The position numbers and the translations under genes were made by a program. A DNA stretch of 44,010 nucleotides from Myxococcales bacterium 68-20 (GTDB lineage: Bacteria; Myxococcota_A; Polyangia; Polyangiales; Polyangiaceae). The stretch is from contig MKVQ01000014.1 of assembly GCA_001899635.1 (NCBI GenBank), positions 1,881 through 45,890 of the forward strand, given 5' to 3'. Under the pieces are notes generated by a model. It ran no database searches. It worked only from the letters and a program-made list of their open reading frames with translations, and was not told where the DNA came from. Below are positions 16,512 through 29,355 of the stretch, one piece after another (positions within the stretch are counted from its first letter, which is position 1; each line of letters starts with the position of its first letter).

Positions 16512-18266
16512 GTGTCGAAGATCTGCCCCCGTTGCTCGGAGCTCCTTCCCGACGACGCGGGCTTCTGCCCCTTCGACGGCGCGGAGCTGCAGAAGAGCAG
16601 CGACCGCTTCCTCGGAAAGACGATCGCCGCACGGTATCGCCTCATCAAGAAGCTCGGCGCGGGCGGCATGTCGATCGTCTACCTCGCCCGCCACGAGCTG
16701 ATCAGCCGCCTCAGCGCGATCAAGATCCTCCGGCCCGAGCTCTCGCGCATCCCCGAGCATCGCGAGCGGTTCCTCCGCGAGGCGCGTGCGGTCAACCGCA
16801 TCAATCACGAGAACATCGTCGAGATCACCGACGTCGGCGAGTCGGACGGCGTCGCGTACCTCGTCATGGAGTACGTGGAGGGCGAGTCGCTCCTCGCGCA
16901 GATCCAGAACGGGCCCCTGCGCTGGGAGCGCGCCGTGCGGATCGCGATCCAGGTCGCGAGCGCGCTCGCTCGCACGCATCAGACGGGGATCATCCACCGC
17001 GACCTCAAGCCGGAGAACATCCTCCTGCTCCCGCGGAAGGGGCCGGCCCTCGATCCGACGGCACCGCCCGAGCTCGTGAAGCTGACCGACTTCGGCATCG
17101 CGAAGATGATGGGCGAGCCCACGCTCACCCTGAACGAGCAGCTGTTCGGGACGCCCGGCTACATCGCGCCGGAGTACGTGGGCGGTCTCCCGATCGACGG
17201 GCGGGCGGACATCTACTCGCTCGCGGTGGTCCTCTACGAGATGGTCACGGGGCGGCTTCCGTTCGAGGGACGCGGTCAGTCCGATCTCCTGCTCAAGCCG
17301 CTCACGAGTGCGCCGATCCCGCCGAGCCAGCGCATCAGCGGGCTCCCGCCGGATCTCGAGTCGCTCCTCCTGCGCTGCCTCGCGCGTGACCCGGCGGAGC
17401 GACCCCACGATGCGTTCGCGTTCCACGATGCGCTCGTCGACATCCTCCGGCGTCTCGGCTCGGGCTCGCTGGCGCCGGCAGCGGAGGGGGCCCGCGCCTC
17501 CGCGGTTCCTCCGGCGATCGCGGAGAACGCGCGTGAGGCGCTCGAGACGATCGTCGACCGAGCGAGCGCGCCGCGGCTCGAGGTCCAGCTCGACACCACC
17601 AGCGTCGGCAAGCTCGTGACGAAGGAGCTGAGCGCGCGCTGGTCGACGGCGCTCGCCGAGCTGGAAGCGCACATCGCGAGGGCGCGCCGCGCCGGAGGCG
17701 CGTCGGCCGTCATCGCGGCCCGCGCCGCGGAGCTCGCGCTGGTCGCCGGCGAGATGGTCCCGCGTGTCGAGCGCGCCACGAAGATGGCCTCCGAGCTGCA
17801 AGCGAAGGTCGATCGGCTCGAGGCGGTCGGTCGCGAGTTTCGCGCGAACCTCGGTCATGCCATCGACGTGCTCGTCCATGATCGTTCTCGCGAGCGCGCG
17901 CATCTCGACGCCCTCCGCGCGCGCCGCGAAGCGCTCGAGGCGTCGGTCAACGAGATCGGGATCCCGTCGTCCGAGGCGCCGCTCGGCGCGATCCTCGCGG
18001 ATCTGCCCGTGGGATCGGAGCGGACGCCGTGGGAGATCGAGGCCCTCGTCGCGGAGGAGCGGCGCGCCGAAGGCGTGGTCGCGGACCTCGCGTTCCAGAT
18101 CGAGACGCTCCAGACGCAGCTCGACGCCAAGAACGAGGAGCACGAGCGTGCGCTCGTCCAGGCGACCGGCTCGCTCGAAGGCGCGCTCTCCGCCCTCCAT
18201 CGCCTCACGAACGAGGTCGCGCGCACGATCGACGACGGCATCGACATGTTCCAGCGCGCGAGTTGA
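16512..18266 (+). CDS. Ser/Thr protein kinase with N-terminal zinc ribbon and C-terminal coiled coil
   Basis: A 584-residue soluble-looking protein beginning at GTG 16512. Residues 5-22 form a zinc-ribbon-like start (CPRC then CPFDG). The Hanks-type kinase domain spans about residues 38-310: glycine loop GAGGMSIVYLA near 50, invariant Lys in SAIKIL, catalytic loop HRDLKPEN near 162, DFGIAK near 193 and the APE motif in YIAPEYV. All catalytic residues are present, and the HRD arginine means activation-loop phosphorylation may control it. From ~385 to the end the sequence is Ala/Glu/Arg-rich helix, probably coiled coil. I see no transmembrane helix. The substrate is unknown; the DUF2752 and CD225 neighbours are plausible partners. 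Confidence 0.9.
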   Translation: MSKICPRCSELLPDDAGFCPFDGAELQKSSDRFLGKTIAARYRLIKKLGAGGMSIVYLARHELISRLSAIKILRPELSRIPEHRERFLREARAVNRINHENIVEITDVGESDGVAYLVMEYVEGESLLAQIQNGPLRWERAVRIAIQVASALARTHQTGIIHRDLKPENILLLPRKGPALDPTAPPELVKLTDFGIAKMMGEPTLTLNEQLFGTPGYIAPEYVGGLPIDGRADIYSLAVVLYEMVTGRLPFEGRGQSDLLLKPLTSAPIPPSQRISGLPPDLESLLLRCLARDPAERPHDAFAFHDALVDILRRLGSGSLAPAAEGARASAVPPAIAENAREALETIVDRASAPRLEVQLDTTSVGKLVTKELSARWSTALAELEAHIARARRAGGASAVIAARAAELALVAGEMVPRVERATKMASELQAKVDRLEAVGREFRANLGHAIDVLVHDRSRERAHLDALRARREALEASVNEIGIPSSEAPLGAILADLPVGSERTPWEIEALVAEERRAEGVVADLAFQIETLQTQLDAKNEEHERALVQATGSLEGALSALHRLTNEVARTIDDGIDMFQRAS

Positions 18267-18269
18267 AGA

Positions 18270-18290
18270 GTCGTCCAAGAATTGGACGAC
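18270..18290. other. Perfect 9-base inverted repeat between convergent genes
   Basis: GTCGTCCAA-GAA-TTGGACGAC, four bases after the kinase stop. It would form a strong hairpin in transcripts from either side of this convergent junction. No U-tract follows, so any termination would be non-canonical. Confidence 0.55.
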
Positions 18291-18311
18291 GCTGAACATG
18301 AATGGGGAGCT

Positions 18312-18330
18312 CGAGGGGTGAACCCCCTCG
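18312..18330. other. Second hairpin at the kinase/protease junction
   Basis: CGAGGGG and CCCCTCG are separated by five bases, with AAAAAA on the right side. The A-run lies downstream on the plus strand and would be a U-run upstream of the hairpin on the minus strand. It is thus the wrong way round for an intrinsic terminator in either direction. Confidence 0.45.
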
Positions 18331-18343
18331 AAAAAAGAGGCGC

Positions 18344-19000
18344 TCAGGTATGGCCGAGCAGGCCGCCGAGCCGGCGCGGTTTCCTCGGCTCGACCTCGGT
18401 ATCGCGGAGGAAGCGGAGGTTCACCACGTTGATCGAGGCGTGCGCGGCGATCGATCCGAGGAGGCTGCCGGTGGCGAAGAAGAGCGCTCCGAAGAGGAGC
18501 CCCATCACCGCTGCCCAGCCTGCCCAGATCCAGCCGGCGCGGCCGCGGAGCTGATGCAGCCCGCCGAAGGCGAGCGAGGAGACGACGAGGCCGAGCGCCG
18601 GGGCGAGCAGCCCGCGGAAGAAGAGCTCCTCCGCGACGCCGCTCGCGACGCCGAGCACGAGGATCGTCGCGTCTCCGGCGCCCTGCACCGCGGGGCGGAG
18701 GTCGGCATGAAGCATCCTCGCCCAGCCCCAGCGCTTCACGAAGGCGCGGGTGGCCAGGACGGTCAGTCCGGCGAGCAGGCCGCCGCCGGCGAGGCTGACG
18801 AGGTGCCGCGACCAGTCCGGGAGATCGATCCATGCCTCGGTTTCGACCGGGCTCTGATCCCGCACGAAGGCGACCCCGAGCGTGAGGACGGACAGCGCGC
18901 CGTAGACCACGAGTGCGAGCGGAGCCGGGCCACGCCGCACGCTCGTTCCAGGCGGAGTGGCGAGAGCGCGGGCTCGGGATGGGGCAGCGCGCACGGCCAT
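18344..19000 (-). CDS. CPBP-family intramembrane metalloprotease (second of two)
   Basis: About 218 residues from the ATG at 19000; the frame is open further upstream but the extra residues look non-coding. Multiple hydrophobic segments carry the CPBP motifs: EELFFRGLLAP (EExxxR), FGGLHQLRG (histidine motif) and IAAHASINVVN (C-terminal histidine). It would be a membrane-embedded metalloprotease of the Rce1/CPBP type. It has only remote likeness to the other CPBP protein in this window, so a recent duplication is unlikely. It is convergent with the kinase gene and divergent from the HD-GYP regulator. Substrate unknown. Confidence 0.85.
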   Translation of the reverse strand: MAVRAAPSRARALATPPGTSVRRGPAPLALVVYGALSVLTLGVAFVRDQSPVETEAWIDLPDWSRHLVSLAGGGLLAGLTVLATRAFVKRWGWARMLHADLRPAVQGAGDATILVLGVASGVAEELFFRGLLAPALGLVVSSLAFGGLHQLRGRAGWIWAGWAAVMGLLFGALFFATGSLLGSIAAHASINVVNLRFLRDTEVEPRKPRRLGGLLGHT

Positions 19001-19315
19001 GGACACTTCAAAACGTTGCACGGCCGAGCCTGGACGGCAACGCGGGGCCGCCCGTGTCCCAGCGTTGGTCTGCGAGGCTGGCGGGCCGGCCCGCCCCACC
19101 CCACGAACGCGACTCGAGGGCACCTAGCCTTACGGAGAGGTGGCCGGCCCCACCCACGCGGGGTGCCGGCCCGGAGAGGGAGGCTTCGACCCGTCTCGAC
19201 CGCCGGGAGCGGCAGAGCTCCTCCCCGGCCGCGGCAAGCAGCACGAAAGTCTGAAGGGGTCTTCATCGGGTCTGGTAAAGTCGAGCACTTCTCGGGATAA
19301 ACCCGAGCATCGCAG
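19001..19315. other. Non-coding divergent promoter region with GC palindromes
   Basis: 315 bases between two divergent genes. It contains a perfect 16-base palindrome GGCGGGCCGGCCCGCC (19080-19095) and a long imperfect inverted repeat around 19142-19173 (GGCCGGC near 19142 against GCCGGCC near 19167). I found no convincing sigma-70 or sigma-54 promoter and no open frame with protein-like sequence. Confidence 0.5.
19291..19307 (+). promoter_or_regulatory. Leader hairpin just upstream of the HD-GYP gene
   Basis: CTCGGG-ATAAA-CCCGAG ends 8 bases before the ATG at 19316, covering the place where a ribosome site would be. No other Shine-Dalgarno sequence is visible. It could modulate initiation by folding. 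Confidence 0.4.
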
Positions 19316-20830
<1,515 letters not shown>

Positions 20831-20836
20831 CGGACC

Positions 20837-20856
20837 GCGCGCGTAGCGACGCGCGC
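20837..20856 (+). terminator. GC-rich hairpin after the HD-GYP gene, possible terminator
   Basis: GCGCGCGT-AGCG-ACGCGCGC, a perfect 8-base stem seven bases beyond the stop. It lacks a U-tract, so it may only pause polymerase or protect the 3' end. The rest of 20857-21060 shows no gene. Confidence 0.4.
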
Positions 20857-21051
20857 CGTAGAGCTCGACCGTGCAGCGGCGCGTCGCGCCCATGGCCGGC
20901 CTGCGGGCAGGTTCGGCGCGCTTCGATTGAGCTCGACCTGGACGACGCGAGCGCCTGCGCTCGCGCTTGTTCGCTTGTCGCGTTCGCCGGCGGCAAGAAG
21001 CGTCGCGATCCGCCTCGTCCATGGCTTCCCTTCGGCTGTTCCGCGCGCTAA

Positions 21052-22518
<1,467 letters not shown>

Positions 22519-22683
22519 TCGCGACCGGCTCGGCACGTGCAGCGGCTTTCGCACGGCGCGTCGTCGAGCACGTGCGCGATGTGCATCCCGCCGAAGCCCC
22601 GTTTGGGAGAGAGTCTCGGAGAGGCGGCTGACGCGTAGCGCCTCGCGCCCTGACTCTTTCATCCATCGCGCCCGCGTGCTGGC

Positions 22684-23793
<1,110 letters not shown>

Positions 23794-23983
23794 GGGCGCA
23801 GAGTCGTCGGCGCCAACCGCGCCAACTCGTGGAACCACGGCTCCACCCTGCAGCGCGCCACCGCTCGAGGACGTGTTCAGCCCCCGCTCACCGCAAACCA
23901 TGACAACGTCCGATCAGGTTTCGTGTGGAGTGGTCGCACGAGGGGTCGATTCGGGGCGGGTGGCGCTGGCAGGATACCTCCGC

Positions 23984-24412
23984 ATGGAGACAGAAAAGAT
24001 CTATCGCGGGCGCCTGATCGACCACGTCCAGCTCGTCGTTCGCGACCTCGACGCAAGCAAACGTTTCTACCGTGCCGTCTTCGATGTCCTCGGCATCGAG
24101 ATCGGCGGAGAGGCCGAGGAATTCTTCTGGTGCGACGAGCTCTTCGTCTCGAGCATCACCTCGAAGGCGGCCGCGGGAGAGCCGACCGGACGCGTTCATC
24201 TGGCGTTTCAGGCCAAGGACACGGCGATGGTCGACGCCTTCCACGTGAAGGCAGTGGCCGCCGGCGGAAAGAGCCACGGGACGCCAGGCGAGCGTCCGTA
24301 CCACCCGGGGTATTACGCGGCATTCGTCCTCGACCCCGACGGCAACAACATCGAGGTCGTCTACCACGGCCCGGCGAAGCGATCCGTCGACGCGATCGAG
24401 ATCACGTTCTGA
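23984..24412 (+). CDS. VOC (glyoxalase/dioxygenase superfamily) protein
   Basis: 142 residues from the ATG at 23984; the frame runs upstream but those residues are not protein-like. Two beta-alpha-beta-beta-beta modules are visible. The first starts LIDHVQLVVRDLDASKRFYRAVF with a candidate metal ligand His14, and the second ends AAFVLDPDGNNIEVVYHGP with the candidate ligand Glu near 123. GYYAAFVLDPDGNNIE is the VOC hallmark. A tryptophan-cysteine patch (EEFFWCDELFV) lies in the middle. Single-module-pair VOC proteins include glyoxalases, fosfomycin/bleomycin resistance proteins and dioxygenases, and no specific substrate can be named. The convergent neighbour is a LysR-type regulator. Confidence 0.85.
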   Translation: METEKIYRGRLIDHVQLVVRDLDASKRFYRAVFDVLGIEIGGEAEEFFWCDELFVSSITSKAAAGEPTGRVHLAFQAKDTAMVDAFHVKAVAAGGKSHGTPGERPYHPGYYAAFVLDPDGNNIEVVYHGPAKRSVDAIEITF

Positions 24413-24528
24413 TCCGCCAGCTGCATCTCGAGCCATGGGCGGGGCCGCCGGCCCGATCGAGAGCATCTTCTGGGTGACGGACGAGCGTCACGACCGAGGC
24501 GAAGGAACGCGGGACGAACCGTCGCGGG

Positions 24529-25569
24529 TCATGTCGCGCGGCCGGATACCGGAGCGGTCGCCGTCATCGCGGTCGCTCTTGGTCGGCCGCGACGATGGGC
24601 TCGGTGGTCGTGCTCGTCTTCGTCTTCCGAGGGCGAGCCGCCGGGGAGGTCACACGTTTCCGGCGAAGGCGCCGTCGTCGAAGCGTGCGGCGCCTCGTTC
24701 TCGGCGAGTAACGCGGGAAGGATCTCCTCGAGCGTTTGCGCCGCTCCGACCGCGTAGACCTGCGCGCGTACGCCGTCGGCGATGCCGATCATCGCGAGGT
24801 CGTAGCGCTTGCGGAGCTCGACCTCCGCCGAGAGCGGCGCGGCCACGATCCCGATCCCGTCCGCGGCGAGGGCGGCCGCGAGCGACATGTCGCCGAGCTC
24901 GATGTTCGTCGCCAGCTGCACACCCGCACGAGCGAGGCAGCGCTCGAGCGACTCGCGCAGCGACGATCTCGGAGGCGCGATGAACGAGGCGCCCTGAAGC
25001 GATTCCGGGAACCCTGGGCGCAGGGTCTCGGCGGTGGCGACGTTCGCGAAGAAGGCGACCTCGGTCTCGACGACGAGGCGCGAGCCGATGTCGGCGTTCG
25101 TCGACTCCGATGTCGGCGTTCTCGTGAGCACGACGTCGAGGTCATGTCCTCGCAGCGACGCGAGCAGCTCGTCGTGAGAGCCGAACGTGCACACCACGCG
25201 CTCGCCGTCCGTCGCGCCGGCAAGGCGGGCGAGGAGCGGTCGCACGGTCGCCGCGACGAACGATGACTCGACGCCGACGCGAACGACTCGCTTTTTTCGC
25301 TCTCCTCTCAGGCCCTCCTCGAGCTCGGCGCCGAGCGCGAAGATCCGCTCCGCGTAACGGAGCGCGAACAGGCCGGACTCCGTGAGCTTCATTCCTCGGG
25401 CGGAGCGATCGAAGAGCAGGACGCCCATCGCTTCCTCGAGCGTGCGGATCTGCGCGCTCAACGTCGGCGGCGTGAGCCGGAGTCGCTGCGCCGCGGCGGT
25501 GATGCCGCCGAGCACGGCGACGGTTCGGAAGTAAAGCAGGTGCTGGTAATTCACGCGGTCGCGGCGCAT
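24529..25569 (-). CDS. LysR-family regulator, NhaR-like, with charged C-terminal extension
   Basis: 346 residues. The first 65 form the LysR winged helix-turn-helix. NYQHLLYFRTVAVLGGITAAAQRLRLTPPTLSAQIRTLEE is strikingly like NhaR-type activators of Na+/H+ antiporter genes. GMKLTESGLFALRYAERIF follows. Residues 95-290 form a periplasmic-binding-like effector domain. After about residue 305 the sequence becomes low-complexity, including EDEDEHDHRAHRRGRPR, which NhaR-type proteins do not usually carry. The start at 25569 is preceded by AAGGAT at a good distance. It is divergent from a DUF1275 gene, the usual target geometry for LysR proteins. Confidence 0.88.
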   Translation of the reverse strand: MRRDRVNYQHLLYFRTVAVLGGITAAAQRLRLTPPTLSAQIRTLEEAMGVLLFDRSARGMKLTESGLFALRYAERIFALGAELEEGLRGERKKRVVRVGVESSFVAATVRPLLARLAGATDGERVVCTFGSHDELLASLRGHDLDVVLTRTPTSESTNADIGSRLVVETEVAFFANVATAETLRPGFPESLQGASFIAPPRSSLRESLERCLARAGVQLATNIELGDMSLAAALAADGIGIVAAPLSAEVELRKRYDLAMIGIADGVRAQVYAVGAAQTLEEILPALLAENEAPHASTTAPSPETCDLPGGSPSEDEDEHDHRAHRRGRPRATAMTATAPVSGRAT

Positions 25570-25848
25570 CGCAAGATCCTTGCCTCCCGGGCGGGCGCGA
25601 CCGTCGCATCTCGCTACAGGCGAAAGTGGGACGCTCCGGACGGTGCACGCGGGAGGGGCGCGCCGGCGGTGTCGGGCAGCTCGGACCGGTTGTGGTCGAT
25701 TCCAGACGCGTCGAAGTGCGATCGTTCGAGACGAGATGATCGGTGCTCGAACGGTCCGTTCGACGGAGTCGAACGCCCGCCGAGCTCGAAGGTCGGCTTA
25801 GAAACTATCGAATGGCGAGGGCGTGGAGCGCGCCGTATCGAACTCGTG

Positions 25849-26742
25849 ATGGGAGTGTTCGCGAGCGAGCAGCGGATCTTTGCGCCACGTCATGTCCTCG
25901 GCTGGACGCTCTTCACGCTCACGTCCGGCTTCATCAACGCCGGAGCCGTGATGGCGTGCAAGAGCTTCGTCACTCACATCACGGGCAACGTGACGAACCT
26001 CGCGCTCGATGCCCCGCGGGCGAGCGCCTACGTGTTCCTCGGCGCGTCGTTCATCGGCGGCGCCATGGTCGCGGTCCTGATCGGCGAGATGTCGAGGTCG
26101 AAGCCGAAGGCCGGCTTCGGCATTCCGCTCGTTCTATCGTTCGCGACGCTCGTCGGGATCGCGATCGCGGGGAAGGCGGGCATCTTCGGATCGTTCGGGG
26201 TGGCCGATGGGAACAATCAGCGCGCGTTCGTCATGCTCGGTCTCCTCGGCGCGGTGATGGGAATGGTCAACGCGGCCATCGCGACGGCGACGAGCAACAA
26301 GGTCCGTGTCACTCACCTCACCGGGCCGGCGACGGATCTCGCCGGCAACATCATTCGCGCGGCGCTCGGCTCGGGCATGGGCCACGCTGCAGAGCTCCGC
26401 TGGGCGACGCTCCGCGCCGTCAAACTCGCCGCCTTCGCGGTTGGCGCGGGGCTCGCAGTCAGGTTCGCGTCGCGCCTCGAGTACGATCTCTTCGCCGTCG
26501 CCGGCGGCATCCTCGTCGTGGCGCTCGGGTTGACGGGCGCTCCGGAGAGCGCTGATGCGAGCAAGGAAGCCGCCGAAGCGGGCGACGACAAGGCGGCCAA
26601 GCGGATCGCGGCTGCGAACGTGACCACGCTGCCGGCCGGCGATCGCACGAGGACCAGCGCGCGGGACGAGCGCCACGACACCCCGCTGCAGTTCATCGGC
26701 CCGCGCCGGCGAGACGCCGAAGAGCGCGACGCGGCGGAGTGA
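25849..26742 (+). CDS. DUF1275 (YoaK-type) membrane protein
   Basis: About 297 residues from the ATG at 25849; the open frame begins 309 bases earlier, but that part has no family likeness. It shows six hydrophobic segments. Landmarks are LGWTLFTLTSGFINAGAVMACKSFVTHITGNVTNLA in the first helix pair and AFVMLGLLGAVMGMVNAAIATATSNKVRVTHLTGPATDLAGN in the middle. The repeated THxTG-x-x-T/D-L pattern is characteristic of DUF1275. The biochemical activity of the family is unsettled. A hydrophilic 65-residue tail follows the last helix. The divergent NhaR-like regulator is its likely controller; the 279-base spacer between them should hold both promoters. Confidence 0.85.
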   Translation: MGVFASEQRIFAPRHVLGWTLFTLTSGFINAGAVMACKSFVTHITGNVTNLALDAPRASAYVFLGASFIGGAMVAVLIGEMSRSKPKAGFGIPLVLSFATLVGIAIAGKAGIFGSFGVADGNNQRAFVMLGLLGAVMGMVNAAIATATSNKVRVTHLTGPATDLAGNIIRAALGSGMGHAAELRWATLRAVKLAAFAVGAGLAVRFASRLEYDLFAVAGGILVVALGLTGAPESADASKEAAEAGDDKAAKRIAAANVTTLPAGDRTRTSARDERHDTPLQFIGPRRRDAEERDAAE

Positions 26743-26851
26743 CGCCGGCGGCGTGCTGCTGCCTGGAGGCAGCAGTCGCGCGCTCCAAGTTTCAGGTCCG
26801 GAGACCGCGTGCCGGCTTGCCCCGTAACGGATGAGCGAGTACGAGGCGCCC

Positions 26852-27481
<630 letters not shown>

Positions 27482-27539
27482 TCCGGGCGGACGTCGCGCG
27501 AGACTTGTGTCGCGGCGCGTTCGAGTCCAAAAAGGCGTC

Positions 27540-28310
<771 letters not shown>

Positions 28311-28334
28311 CGCGCGCTCGCTCGCTCGAGCGGA

Positions 28335-29060
28335 TCAGTCGGCGGGCGGCGGCTGCGTTGCCCGGCGCTCGAGCATGCGGAGGTACATCTTCGCCTGCGA
28401 GTTGTCGGGCTCGAGTGAGATGACGTGCTCCCAGTGGTCGCGCGCACCGCTCGTGTCGCCGACCGCGAGGAGGAGGATGCCGAGCTGAAGGCGCGCCGGC
28501 ACGTAGTTCGGCTTCGCTTCGAGCGCGGCCTCGTAGCGTGACCGCGCGCTCGCGAGGTCGTTGATCTCGCGGAGCAGCGCGCCGAGCTTGGTCTGGAGGT
28601 CGGCGAACTGTGGGCAGAGACCGACGGCCTTTTCGTACTCGCCGATCGCTTCGCGAACGAGCCCGGCGTCGTGATAGGCCTGCGCGAGATCGGCGTGCAT
28701 GTTGGCGAGCTTGCCGCGCGCGAAGGGATCGAGCCCCTGCGTCGTCCCGGACGGACCGACCTTGATGCGGCTGTACACCTCGCGGGCCTTCTCGTACTTG
28801 CCGCGATCGTTGTAGGTGACGGCGAGGTTGAGGGCGGCCTCGGTGTAGCCGGGGTTGATCTCGAGGGCGCGTTCGAAGTGCCGCTCGGCGACGAGGAAGT
28901 TGCCTCGTGAATGCGCGATGACGCCGAGCATGTCGTGCACGTCGGCATAGCGATCCTCTTCTTCGAGGACCATGCGAAGCATCTGCTCGGCCTTCTCGAA
29001 CTCGCGCTTCGCGTAGTGCTCGCGGCCGAGGACGAGGAGCTGCTTCACACGCTCGTTCAA
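28335..29060 (-). CDS. TPR-repeat protein
   Basis: 241 residues starting at the TTG at 29060. That start is chosen because AAAGGAGGG sits six to seven bases before it, the best ribosome site in the window, while the longer frame adds non-conserved sequence. The protein is a chain of about six tetratricopeptide repeats (EFEKAEQMLRMVLEEEDRYADVHDML, NFLVAERHFERALEINPGYTEA, LVREAIGEYEKAVGLCPQFADL, DLASARSRYEAALEAKPNYVPA). It has no signal peptide. TPR proteins are protein-interaction scaffolds. A gap between repeats 3 and 4 (KVGPSGTTQGLDPFARGK) interrupts the array. It converges with lipB and diverges from the M23 peptidase gene. Partner unknown. Confidence 0.85.
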   Translation of the reverse strand: MNERVKQLLVLGREHYAKREFEKAEQMLRMVLEEEDRYADVHDMLGVIAHSRGNFLVAERHFERALEINPGYTEAALNLAVTYNDRGKYEKAREVYSRIKVGPSGTTQGLDPFARGKLANMHADLAQAYHDAGLVREAIGEYEKAVGLCPQFADLQTKLGALLREINDLASARSRYEAALEAKPNYVPARLQLGILLLAVGDTSGARDHWEHVISLEPDNSQAKMYLRMLERRATQPPPAD

Positions 29061-29355
29061 GGCAACCCTCCTTTGGTGATCGCCTCGTCTTGCCGACGGC
29101 GGAGCAAGGCGTGCCTCTTCACGAGGATGAAGATTACTCGTCTTTTTGGCGAGCGGGGAAGGGGGCACCGCTTTTGCTTCGTGCACGAAAGGTGGGGGCT
29201 GCAACGATCGGGCCGAGCGCGGTCAGGTTGCATCAGCCCTTTTCAGAGGCTATGGACCGCGCGCTTCAACACGACCCCCACACTTCGTGGGGAGGAGGAA
29301 CGCCAGCCAGGTCGCGCGCATTCTCGCGGGATCCGGACGAGCCGGCCGAGAATCG

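Noticed and set aside
18312-18336. Intrinsic terminator (hairpin plus A6)
   Set aside because: The A-run is on the wrong side for both strands; no U-tract would follow the stem in either transcript.
15996-18833. A 945-codon open frame on the minus strand
   Set aside because: Runs across DUF2752, kinase and protease genes in antisense; its residues are Arg/Glu/Leu-rich non-protein sequence.
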